Origin: a virus
DNA: 32,037 bases
IMG/VR virus record: IMGVR_UViG_3300000553_000161
Location: 1,972-34,008 of that record
Reading direction: 5' to 3' (one strand)
The notes beneath the pieces are model-generated. The model saw nothing but the letters and a program-made list of their open reading frames with translations, did not search any database and was not told the DNA's origin. The position numbers were made by a program, and so were the translations under genes. Below, in pieces: positions 1-7,826 of the stretch. Position 1 is the stretch's first letter. Every line of letters begins with the position of its first letter.

Positions 1-60
1 ATTAGTGGCGGTACAAAACAAGATGTTGATCAAAATTCTTTTGTTGGATTTAAACTTTGA
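1..60 (+). CDS. 3' end of an unidentified gene (partial)
   Basis: Reading from the first base gives an open frame ending in ...NSFVGFKL and a TGA at 58-60. The TGA overlaps a possible TTG start of the next gene (TTGA). Only 19 residues are visible, so no function can be given. Its position ahead of tail genes on the same strand suggests a structural gene, which is inference only. Confidence 0.45.
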   Translation: MSGGTKQDVDQNSFVGFKL

Positions 61-1169
61 TTTGGTTTATTCCAACATTAAAGGATGTAGCCGAATTTGC
101 TAAAGAAATTGGGTGTGACTGGATTGGCAATATTCCAGTCACACCTGATGCTAGTTGCGACGAAAATATCTGTCATACAAATGTAAAAAATTATATTCTA
201 AGTCATAATGGTGAGAAAATACTAGGATATTATTTCGTTGAAAGTGCTTGGGGGTATCAAGCTATATTACATAGTGTTTGGAAAGACGATAGCGGAAATT
301 TAATTGATATAACTCCTTTTTCCGACAAAAGAAAATTAAATGTATTTGCCAGTTTAAAAAATAATGAACAAATATATAAAACAAATAATATATATTCTCA
401 GTCTTTTACTAAATATAATCAGGAGACTGAGAATATGTATTATGTTTATGCTTTAATTGATCCTAGAAATGAAATGCCTTTTTATATTGGAAAAGGTACA
501 GGGAGAAGAGCAAAAACACATCTTTGGGAAGTACCAGAAACTAGAAATCAACATAAAGAAAATAAGATTGCTGCTATTAGATCTGCTGGATTAGAACCAA
601 GGATAGAATATCTTGCTGAAGATATAATAGATGAAGCATTTGCTTATAAAATGGAATCAGATCTAATTTTAAGATATGGTCGAAAAGGATATGAGAATTA
701 TGGCATTCTAACTAATATTTGTTTAGATGCTACTCCTCCAAATCATAAGGGTAAAACATATGATGAGATTTACGGAGTTGAGCAAGCTAAAATTGAAAGA
801 AAGAAAAGAGCAGATATACAAAAAGCTAGAGGCGGATATGGTCCAAAACAACACACAAACGAAACTAAGGAAAAAATAAGAAAAGCAAGTAGTGGTAAAA
901 ACAATGGCATGTATGGCCGAAAGCAATCATCTGAAACCATAGAGAAAATAAAAAATAATAGGAAATCAGTGTCGGGTGCAGAGCATCCCGAAAGTAAGCA
1001 TTGGAAAATCACATCTCCATATGGCGAAGTATTTGAACAAATTGGAAACCTTAAAGGATTTTGTGAAAAATTAGGTATTAGTTTTGCGACAATGTCTGCC
1101 GCACATAGAAATAATAGAATTCCTAAATTTGGAAAATCAAAAGGTTGGAAAATATCTAGCCTAGATTAA
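57..1169 (+). CDS. GIY-YIG homing endonuclease with NUMOD-type DNA-binding repeats
   Basis: Probable site-specific DNA endonuclease of a selfish free-standing homing gene. Residues about 127-225 form the GIY-YIG nuclease domain: YYVYALIDPR, then FYIGKGTGRR, with an acidic helix further on. A NUMOD3-like segment follows (about 262-300, HTNETKEKIRKASSGKNNG). The C-terminus (about 325-370) looks like a NUMOD1/IENR1 helix-turn-helix (YGEVFEQIGNLKGFCEKLG). Residues 1-126 are a separate region without a family I recognise. The frame opens at a TTG at 57, but a better start may be ATG 435: it has AGGAG at 421-425, nine bases upstream, and begins exactly at the nuclease domain. If so, 57-434 could be a leftover of a disrupted gene. 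It lies between a gene end and glutaredoxin, a usual place for phage homing genes. Confidence 0.85.
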   Translation: MIWFIPTLKDVAEFAKEIGCDWIGNIPVTPDASCDENICHTNVKNYILSHNGEKILGYYFVESAWGYQAILHSVWKDDSGNLIDITPFSDKRKLNVFASLKNNEQIYKTNNIYSQSFTKYNQETENMYYVYALIDPRNEMPFYIGKGTGRRAKTHLWEVPETRNQHKENKIAAIRSAGLEPRIEYLAEDIIDEAFAYKMESDLILRYGRKGYENYGILTNICLDATPPNHKGKTYDEIYGVEQAKIERKKRADIQKARGGYGPKQHTNETKEKIRKASSGKNNGMYGRKQSSETIEKIKNNRKSVSGAEHPESKHWKITSPYGEVFEQIGNLKGFCEKLGISFATMSAAHRNNRIPKFGKSKGWKISSLD

Positions 1170-1197
1170 ACTATAATAACTATATTAGGAACAGCAA

Positions 1198-1476
1198 ATG
1201 ATTACACTTTACAGCAAACCTGCCTGCCCCTACTGCGATAGAGCAGCAGATTATCTAAAGCGAAACAACATTGCATTTACCAAAGTTGATGTAACTGAAG
1301 ATGCTAAGGCATTGGAGTTCATTAAAAGCAAGGGACATAAGACTGTCCCTCAAATTTATCTCGGTACAAGAGTATTAGTGGAAGGCGGCTATGATGGCCT
1401 AAATGCACTTTCCCCAGCAGACCTAACAAAACGGATTCAACAATATGCTAATGGCAAAGACAAATTTCAATTATAA
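1198..1476 (+). CDS. grx: Glutaredoxin
   Basis: Small dithiol oxidoreductase that uses glutathione to reduce disulfides; in phages it is usually thought to feed ribonucleotide reductase. The 92-residue length is right for a Grx3-type protein. The dithiol active site CPYC is at residues 10-13. The cis-proline loop TVPQIYLG and the GG-Y-D-GL glutathione-binding motif follow in the expected order. AGGAA lies about seven bases before the ATG. The 3' end overlaps the next gene by 26 bases. Related genes are common in T4-like phages of aquatic bacteria. Confidence in family is high; the redox partner is unknown. Confidence 0.95.
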   Translation: MITLYSKPACPYCDRAADYLKRNNIAFTKVDVTEDAKALEFIKSKGHKTVPQIYLGTRVLVEGGYDGLNALSPADLTKRIQQYANGKDKFQL

Positions 1477-1762
1477 TGTAGGTGACGTAGTAGACTTTAA
1501 ACTAACAAGCGGCGAGGAACTACTCGCACGTATATCAGAAGATCGTGAGTCAGAGTTCATTCTCATTAAGCCAATGGCGTTAATCAATACTCCCAATGGT
1601 GGGCTTGGTATGATGCCTGTTCCCATTGCTTCAAATCATGTAGATCCTGTAGTGTTAAATAAACATGCAGTGGCATTCCATGCCAAATGCGATAAGGATA
1701 TGGCCAGTCAGTATATGGAAAAGACTACTGGGCTTACTCTTTCTACAAGTGGTTTAGTTTAA
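1451..1762 (+). CDS. Sm-like-fold phage protein of unknown function
   Basis: A 103-residue protein starting MAKTNFNYN. The segment VGDVVDFKLTSGEELLARI, then FILIKPMALINTPNGGLGMMPV, has the alternating beta-strand pattern of an Sm/LSm-like barrel. I recall similar small proteins in T4-like cyanophages, which is memory rather than a search result. ATG 1451 is preferred; an in-frame ATG at 1445 would add two residues. It overlaps glutaredoxin by 26 bases in another frame, so translation is probably coupled. Its place just before the PAAR-like gene could mean a tail-assembly or RNA-binding role, and I cannot decide which. Confidence 0.7.
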   Translation: MAKTNFNYNVGDVVDFKLTSGEELLARISEDRESEFILIKPMALINTPNGGLGMMPVPIASNHVDPVVLNKHAVAFHAKCDKDMASQYMEKTTGLTLSTSGLV

Positions 1763-1771
1763 GGAATATAA

Positions 1772-2074
1772 ATGTTTCCAGTTGCGTCAGTTATGAATCC
1801 ATTATTTGGAACTGTTGGTGTTATTACTACCGGTGTACCAACTGTATTAGTTGGATTGTCTAGACGGCCAATTGCATGTAGAGGTCTTAGTATCTGTACT
1901 CCGCATCCAGCACCTGGACACCCTCATCCACCTAATCCAATAGCAACATTATGCACTGAGACAGTTAGAACTTTGGGTATGCAACCAGTAGCTCACGCAG
2001 GATCATTATTAGCTTGTTTACATCCGTTAGCGGTATATCCGCCAAATGTAACTGTATTAGTTGGTGGTATCTAA
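1772..2074 (+). CDS. PAAR-like tail spike tip protein
   Basis: A 100-residue protein rich in Gly, Pro, Val, Cys and His, with strands separated by tight turns (VASVMNPLFGTVGVITTG, then TPHPAPGHPHPPNPI). This resembles the PAAR family, whose members form a metal-bound conical tip on the central spike of contractile tails (gp5.4 in T4). Several His and Cys residues could bind the metal. The next gene's ATG follows immediately after the stop, so this and the two large structural genes look co-expressed. The family call rests on composition, size and context. Confidence 0.6.
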   Translation: MFPVASVMNPLFGTVGVITTGVPTVLVGLSRRPIACRGLSICTPHPAPGHPHPPNPIATLCTETVRTLGMQPVAHAGSLLACLHPLAVYPPNVTVLVGGI

Positions 2075-3676
2075 ATGGCTGTAACTACGATAGCAAATGC
2101 GTATAATAGTTATACAGGCAATATTCAAGCACAGCCTGTAACTGCTTATTATGGATCGTTAACAAGTGGTACAGGCAATGTAAACATTGTCAATGGTACT
2201 ACAACGGTTGTAGGATATGGAACTTCATTTACTACTCAACTGGGCAACACTTATGTTATTAGAGATTCTGCTAATACATATATTGGAAAAATTTCTAGTA
2301 TTATTAGTGATACCTCAGCTATCCTTATTCGTCCTGCTGCTGCGGGTATTACCTCAAATGTAAATCCAACTAATTTTAAGTTTCAATCATATACACAGTC
2401 AGTAATTAATTTTGATCCAAATACATTTAGATTTACTGATAATCCAAATAAAGGAAATGGCACTATAACTGTCTACACTACTAATTCAGCAGTTATAGGT
2501 TCTAATACTATATTCACTAAACAGTTGGATGCAGGATATCAAATATTTGGAAATACATATGCTATAGATGGTAAATTTCAATCTTTATTAGGTGTAGTTA
2601 GATATGTGCAGAGTAATACTCTAGCACAATTTACCACAGTTAGTAATGCAAATATAAACAGCACATCATATACTTTCTATAATCCAGTAACAATTAATTC
2701 TCAAAATACAGTACCTATAAACAATAGTATTCACACCAGTTTGATAAATTGGAGTCGTAGTGGATTAATTCCTGGAGTAACTCAGGTAAAAAGTTATCAT
2801 CCTCCAGTTCAAGATCCAGTTACAGGTATATTAGTAAATTTTCCTGCTACTGTACATACATCAGGCAGCAGAAGAAAACGAGTTATCCGTGCTAATCTAA
2901 CACCGATCGATAGTTTAGTAAATTCTACAGGAACATATACAACCGGTAAAGTAAGTGATTTTGATTTCGAAAATGGAATTGTTGGAAGTAGTGTAAAAAG
3001 AGCCATCGAATCTATTCCTATCAATAGCTACATCAAAAAACTAGCTAGTGCTAACAACATAGCCGACAGTCAATATCTGTCTACATTAACTCAAAATATT
3101 AAAAGTAGTTCAGTATACGGGTCTGCTGCAATAGCTCCGCCGCCTGGATTATTAGTTAGTAGTCCGCCACCTGGATTTACACTTATTTCTAGTACAAGTG
3201 TAACACCCCCTCCATATTTTATGTATCAAGGTCCTGGTGCAAATGTAGTTTATATTGTTAATCAATCATTAATATCTAATCTATATCCAACTGTAGCAGA
3301 TACTATATCTGTAGCAGGCGGGTTAGCGCCGCCGTCGAGAATCACTGATAAAAGAGAAGATGCAAATATCTATTATCAACTAACACAATCAACTGATACT
3401 CTGTCAGATGCTCAACGAGCAGATCTTGCTGCAAGGGCCAGTGCCCAATTTAGTCCAACTGACAGAAAAAAAGTTAGACTTACCGGAGTACCTGCTGCTA
3501 TTCCAGGTGTATTAAATGTTGTATTGACTGATGAAAATCCTGCAAATAGAACATTTGCAAATGTATCTTATAGTACGGCTTATATACAATCTAACCCAAC
3601 TTTTAATCCTCAATTACCTGTATCTCCACAAAATCTCCTTAAACCTATTGTAGATAATAAAGGTAATTCGGTATGA
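2075..3676 (+). CDS. Tail/baseplate structural protein with internal beta repeats
   Basis: A 533-residue virion-type protein, rich in Asn, Thr, Ser and Tyr, low in Cys. Two related repeats are visible: about residues 30-95 (GTGNVNIVNGTTTVVGYGTS ... GKISSIISDTSAILI) and about 125-200 (NGTITVYTTNSAVIGSNTIF ... GVVRYVQSNTLAQFT). Both follow a beta pattern of 'G-x-V-x-G-x-x-T-x-F ... S-D/N-T', common in phage tail decorations. A Pro-rich linker (APPPGLLVSSPPPGF) lies around 350-375. It begins directly after the PAAR-like gene and ends about 30 bases before the tail lysozyme, supporting a baseplate or spike role. No enzymatic motif was seen. Confidence 0.75.
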   Translation: MAVTTIANAYNSYTGNIQAQPVTAYYGSLTSGTGNVNIVNGTTTVVGYGTSFTTQLGNTYVIRDSANTYIGKISSIISDTSAILIRPAAAGITSNVNPTNFKFQSYTQSVINFDPNTFRFTDNPNKGNGTITVYTTNSAVIGSNTIFTKQLDAGYQIFGNTYAIDGKFQSLLGVVRYVQSNTLAQFTTVSNANINSTSYTFYNPVTINSQNTVPINNSIHTSLINWSRSGLIPGVTQVKSYHPPVQDPVTGILVNFPATVHTSGSRRKRVIRANLTPIDSLVNSTGTYTTGKVSDFDFENGIVGSSVKRAIESIPINSYIKKLASANNIADSQYLSTLTQNIKSSSVYGSAAIAPPPGLLVSSPPPGFTLISSTSVTPPPYFMYQGPGANVVYIVNQSLISNLYPTVADTISVAGGLAPPSRITDKREDANIYYQLTQSTDTLSDAQRADLAARASAQFSPTDRKKVRLTGVPAAIPGVLNVVLTDENPANRTFANVSYSTAYIQSNPTFNPQLPVSPQNLLKPIVDNKGNSV

Positions 3677-3706
3677 TAACATTAAAAAAATTTAGGAAAT
3701 TAACCT

Positions 3707-6700
3707 GTGTCTAGATCAACTCCATCTCCGCAAAATGTGCCTGTTATTGCCCAAGCATTCCAGTCAACAGGAATGAATCCAACACAGGTTGCAGGGGCAA
3801 TAGGCAATGTTAAAGGCGAATCTTATTTTGATCCTACTGCAATTCTTAATGGTGATACAACACATGCAAGTCAAACCGCAGAATCTATAGGGGTTGATCC
3901 ATATGGATCTTATGGATTAATGCAATGGAATAGTTCTAGATATGATGCACTGATAGCGTATTCAAATAAAGTTGGCGATACTAGTTATCTTCCCTCAAAC
4001 GGAGGAAACGGCACTCCGTCATTGGCAACACAAGCTGGGTTCATAGCTAGTAAAGAAGATGGCACTGCTACTAGTACATATAACAATTATATTAATGATC
4101 CAAATTCGTCGATTTCTCCAACGGCAGCGTCCGACGTATTTGCTAAAAAAGTTGAAGGTACTGATTCTGGATATGATTTAAGAAGATCTGCTGCTGAACA
4201 GTATTCATCAACTGGCGCAGTACAAGGCGGCTCCGGCGGGTTGGCAATTCCGCCTGTTCTTGCATCACAAGGATATACTAAATCAGAAGTAGCGTCTGAT
4301 GGTAATACAGTCTATACCAAACCAGATGGTAGTTATGTAGAAGTTGACCCAGGTACAGGTAACTATTATGCATATGGTAAAGATGTAACATTACCCGATG
4401 GCACTGTATCTGCTAATCCTATTGTAAATGGGCAACCGGTATATAATCCAGACGGTACAGCTACAACAAATCCAAATACTAATCAACCGTATACCGCAGA
4501 TGAAGTTTCTCAGCTTGATGCAAATGGAAATTTGGGCAAAGTAACTCAAGATTCATTTACTTCTCCCCCTTCGGGTTCTAACGGGGATACAAGTTCAAAT
4601 CCAAGTACAGGTGGGGGCGGTGGCGGCTTAGGAGGCGCAGGAGCGGCAGCTGCTGGGACATCAATCCCAGCAGCAGGTTGTTTAGGCGGCGCAATGGGCT
4701 TGTCTGGACTACTAGCAGGTACAGGTATTGGACAAGCATTGGGCGGTTTGGGACAAGCTGCTGTTATGGGTGCTGTTCAAGGTGTACTCAGTGGTGGCGG
4801 AATTCAAGGAGCATTATCTGGCGCATTAGGTGGACTAGGCGGTGCAGTTGGTAATGCTTTAGGTGCATCATTAGGTGGCGCAGCAGGTACGTTAGGAAGT
4901 ACTTTAGGTGGTATTGCAGGGCAAGCAATTGGCGGATCATTAGGTATGATAGCTGCTGGAGCAAACCCAGTACAGGCATTGAGTTCCAGTGCATTTAATG
5001 CATTTATGTCAACAGGAGCAAACTTAATTCCAGGATTAAGTGGAGTTATGCCAGCTGGACTGGCACAAGCTGTAGTAGGCGGATTTGCAGGTGTATTAGG
5101 AGCTACTGCTGCTGGATATCCGTTAAGTGCGGCTGCAAGATTTGGTCTCGCAGGCGGACTTGGTGGGATGATTGCCACTGTTTCTAACAATATGACTGGT
5201 AACTTATCACTATCTGTAGGCATAGGTGCCGTAGCAACAGGTGCATTAAACGGAACATTGAATTTAACTGGCCAGCGAGCAGTAAATGGCAGCATTGATT
5301 TAGGTAGATATGCTACTCTAATTCAGATAGCAGCTGGTACTGCTGCTGGCAATAGAGTAATGGTTGGTGCAGTGAGCGAAGCAATGGCTTTACAATTTGG
5401 CAATGGCGTAGGCGGGCAAGGATCAGCAACTCGTAATATGCAAGATGCGATGACATTTAGTGTCACTACATTAGGACAGAATGTCAGTGCTATATCAACC
5501 GACATGATTGCAATGGGCAAGTGGGATGCAACTAATATGATGCGTTTTATGCAGCCCGGCAACATTATTGCTCAATTATTAAATTTTGGAATAGGCGATA
5601 TTATCGGCTTAACTGATATTATGTTAGCTAATCAGGTTCCTGTTGCAGGCATTGATAATCCAATTTATGATAGAGTTTCATTGGCTATGTTAACTGCAAT
5701 TACAGATCCTGCTGCTATTAGTGTTGTACAAACTGCATTTAATATGACAACACAAATTGCTAATCTAGGCGAGATATGTTTATTACAGAAAATGATGCCT
5801 ACTAGCTATAAAGGTATGCCTGTTAATAACTTTAGAGAAATGGGCGTTCATCTAGCAGTCATGGGTGTTAGCCAAGCAGCTACGGTTTATGATATTGGCG
5901 TTGCATTTAGCCAAGTTGAAACAGCAACAGATCTTAATAATATAAGTCAGTTGGCCCAACCTTTACCTGCTGCAATAGGAGCTAGCCTACTACAGACGTA
6001 TGGGTATGGCGGCGGCAGCTTAGGCGAACAAACTATGGCTGACATGATTGGTACCCCTGCAGGATATGTTCATGCAGATACTGCCCCAGTTATTGCTGCT
6101 TCTATTAAGTATATCCAAAATCATTCAGCAGCATCAACATTAGTGACTCTAATTACTTTGTTAAACAACTTAGCTAGTGGACAGTATACTGATCTAGGAA
6201 CAGTAGCTGATAGCACAGTAAGCCCACCGGTGCCGGGAGATAGTCCAAGTATCACTGTGCCATTCCCAAGTGGAAGTCAAATTTTCTATACGTTAGATGA
6301 TGCTGTGTTGGCATTTATTCCATTGATCGAAGCAGAACAGCAGAAGTTGTTGAATACGACAGATCCTATTTTGTTAGATATGATTAATAAGCTTAATTTA
6401 GCTTGGAGTGCAAGTTGTGCTCAGCTAGTAAGAGAAAACAATAACTTGTTAATGCATCAAATTGATATTTTCAATTTACCACCATCTACTCCAATGACTG
6501 GAATGGCCTTTGCACAATCATTAGATTATCTAGGCACACAAACAGGATATGGACAGCCTGCTGATTACGTCGAACGAGTATGTACTAATGACGTTTACGG
6601 TGATGCAATCAAATATACTATGCGTCAAGCTAGAAATGCACAGGCATTAGCGAACTTAGGTATTAATGTAGAAAAATATAAGTTACCTCAAAGCCAATAT

Positions 6701-7450
6701 TATAGAGAGCCTGAGAATTTCTATCAAGCTTTATATACTGGTAATTTACCTTCTACTCCACAGTTTCAAAAGACAATCGTATATCCTCGTACCCCAACTG
6801 ACACTTATATTGTTAACAGAGATCAAACCCTAATGGCCATGGGCTATTCAGAAATTCCATTGTTAAACAATCAAAAGGATGAGATCTACACTGACAGCTT
6901 ATGGATGAATACAAATCCAACAACTTTGGAAAATATTGGCCAAAGTATAGTAAAGAATGTTGTTACTAATAATATCGTAGTAAATTTTCCAGATTTGTTA
7001 ATTAAAGACAATAAAGGAAATCCTATTAAGTTTGGTGAGATTAAACCAAATGGTCTGTTATTAACTAACAATGATATATTTGTGACCACAATGTTGCAGT
7101 TAGTAAACAGGGCATTGTACGGCGGCATTGTTACGACAAAATATAATAATCCTTTCAATACCGATCAAATGGTATATGGAGTATTAGAGTTATTAGCACA
7201 AGTAAATGGATCTAATATTACCGGGTTAACAAACACAGTAACTGGCGGAATAGCAGCTAATTTACTTGATATAATACAACAGATATTTGCCCAAGGGGCA
7301 ATCGGCGCAATTCCTGGATTTAATGTCAATAATTTTGCGCCAGGACAAGGTAGCAGAAGCATGTTTGATACTGCAATGGATCGTAATGATCAAACAGTAT
7401 TTGGTAATAAAGGATTTGGCGGTTCAGGTCCTGCTTCAATACCTAAATAA
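3707..7450 (+). CDS. Giant tail-lysozyme fusion protein
   Basis: A 1247-residue virion protein. Residues about 12-130 match the phage tail lysozyme pattern: VAGAIGNVKGESYFDP with a probable catalytic Glu38, then YGSYGLMQWNSSRYDALI near 68-85. This domain cleaves peptidoglycan during genome entry. A Gly/Ala-rich, strongly hydrophobic segment spans about 300-520, beginning with a poly-Gly run and made of many GG-x-x-G repeats. It could insert into membranes or pack as helices. The remainder (about 520-1247) is mixed alpha with no family I recognise. The start is GTG 3707 with AGGA upstream. It follows PAAR-like and structural genes. It may be a baseplate hub or ejected protein rather than a tape measure, since extended coiled coil is lacking. 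Confidence 0.8.
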   Translation: MSRSTPSPQNVPVIAQAFQSTGMNPTQVAGAIGNVKGESYFDPTAILNGDTTHASQTAESIGVDPYGSYGLMQWNSSRYDALIAYSNKVGDTSYLPSNGGNGTPSLATQAGFIASKEDGTATSTYNNYINDPNSSISPTAASDVFAKKVEGTDSGYDLRRSAAEQYSSTGAVQGGSGGLAIPPVLASQGYTKSEVASDGNTVYTKPDGSYVEVDPGTGNYYAYGKDVTLPDGTVSANPIVNGQPVYNPDGTATTNPNTNQPYTADEVSQLDANGNLGKVTQDSFTSPPSGSNGDTSSNPSTGGGGGGLGGAGAAAAGTSIPAAGCLGGAMGLSGLLAGTGIGQALGGLGQAAVMGAVQGVLSGGGIQGALSGALGGLGGAVGNALGASLGGAAGTLGSTLGGIAGQAIGGSLGMIAAGANPVQALSSSAFNAFMSTGANLIPGLSGVMPAGLAQAVVGGFAGVLGATAAGYPLSAAARFGLAGGLGGMIATVSNNMTGNLSLSVGIGAVATGALNGTLNLTGQRAVNGSIDLGRYATLIQIAAGTAAGNRVMVGAVSEAMALQFGNGVGGQGSATRNMQDAMTFSVTTLGQNVSAISTDMIAMGKWDATNMMRFMQPGNIIAQLLNFGIGDIIGLTDIMLANQVPVAGIDNPIYDRVSLAMLTAITDPAAISVVQTAFNMTTQIANLGEICLLQKMMPTSYKGMPVNNFREMGVHLAVMGVSQAATVYDIGVAFSQVETATDLNNISQLAQPLPAAIGASLLQTYGYGGGSLGEQTMADMIGTPAGYVHADTAPVIAASIKYIQNHSAASTLVTLITLLNNLASGQYTDLGTVADSTVSPPVPGDSPSITVPFPSGSQIFYTLDDAVLAFIPLIEAEQQKLLNTTDPILLDMINKLNLAWSASCAQLVRENNNLLMHQIDIFNLPPSTPMTGMAFAQSLDYLGTQTGYGQPADYVERVCTNDVYGDAIKYTMRQARNAQALANLGINVEKYKLPQSQYYREPENFYQALYTGNLPSTPQFQKTIVYPRTPTDTYIVNRDQTLMAMGYSEIPLLNNQKDEIYTDSLWMNTNPTTLENIGQSIVKNVVTNNIVVNFPDLLIKDNKGNPIKFGEIKPNGLLLTNNDIFVTTMLQLVNRALYGGIVTTKYNNPFNTDQMVYGVLELLAQVNGSNITGLTNTVTGGIAANLLDIIQQIFAQGAIGAIPGFNVNNFAPGQGSRSMFDTAMDRNDQTVFGNKGFGGSGPASIPK

Positions 7451-7451
7451 T

Positions 7452-7482
7452 TTGACATTCTATGTTTAACCTGTTATAAATA
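7452..7482 (+). promoter_or_regulatory. Strong promoter of the tmRNA gene (sigma-70 plus T4-late core)
   Basis: TTGACA at 7452-7457, a 17-base spacer, then TATAAA at 7475-7480. The -10 is embedded in TATAAATA (7475-7482), the T4 late-promoter core. The predicted start near 7487 is just ahead of the tmRNA acceptor piece. The same element could serve host sigma-70 early and a gp55-type factor late. Confidence 0.8.
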
Positions 7483-7550
7483 ACATACTGTTGTTGATAG
7501 CAATGGAATATGGCGGCAAGACGGGAGTGCGAATCTCCCCGCCTCCACCA

Positions 7551-7621
7551 TAAGCACTAACGCATTAGCTGCACCAGAAATGCCGTATGCAGGGGAATGT
7601 AAGTCGAGTAGTGCTTATGAT
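7551..7621 (+). other. tmRNA intervening segment with processing hairpin
   Basis: The spacer between the mature acceptor end (CCA 7550) and the coding half (G7622). CATAAGCACTA at 7549-7559 is the exact reverse complement of TAGTGCTTATG at 7609-7619, so the precursor closes as an 11-bp stem directly beyond the acceptor stem. In known permuted tmRNAs this spacer is cut out by host RNases. A second small stem (CTGCA/TGCAG) can form within the loop. Confidence 0.8.
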
Positions 7622-7731
7622 GGGGGCGAAATAGGTTTCGATTGGTGCTGTAAAGATTGAAGTAGATAGTCGGGAAGGAACGACCGCTATCAAATTGATA
7701 GATCTGTCCAAACTCTATAAATGCAGCGAAA

Positions 7732-7779
7732 GCAGCAAATGACAACACTCCTTTTGAAGCAATGAAAATTGCCGCTTAA
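7732..7779 (+). other. tmRNA tag reading frame (AANDNTPFEAMKIAA)
   Basis: From GCA 7732 the frame reads AANDNTPFEAMKIAA and stops at TAA 7777-7779. The AANDN opening is like the Caulobacter tag as I remember it. The C-terminus is IAA instead of the usual LAA/VAA. An upstream in-frame GCA at 7723 would give an 18-residue tag beginning AAK; alignment with the known tag makes 7732 the likelier resume codon. Confidence 0.8.
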
Positions 7780-7791
7780 GGTTTAAAGTCT

Positions 7792-7826
7792 GCGGTCCGG
7801 GGAGAACCGTATTATCCAATCTCCCC
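7792..7826 (+). other. tmRNA 3' pseudoknot
   Basis: Stem 1: CGGT 7793-7796 with ACCG 7806-7809, extendable by a G-U pair. The loop bases GGGGAGA 7799-7805 are exactly complementary to TCTCCCC 7820-7826. This makes an H-type pseudoknot 13 bases after the tag stop codon, where PK2 lies in known tmRNAs. It overlaps the last codons of the antisense GIY-YIG gene. Confidence 0.75.

Noticed and set aside
4788-5295. Pro/Ala-rich frames antisense to the Gly/Ala segment of the tail lysozyme
   Set aside because: Composition is the complement of GG repeats; there are no start signals and strong coding is on the plus strand.
3707-7450. Tape measure protein
   Set aside because: The length would fit, but the protein lacks extended coiled coil and starts with a tail-lysozyme domain among baseplate-type genes.
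7557-7748. Open frame on the minus strand across the tmRNA spacer and coding half
   Set aside because: It lies entirely within the folded RNA gene, has no ribosome-binding site and overlaps the acceptor-stem and PK1 structures.
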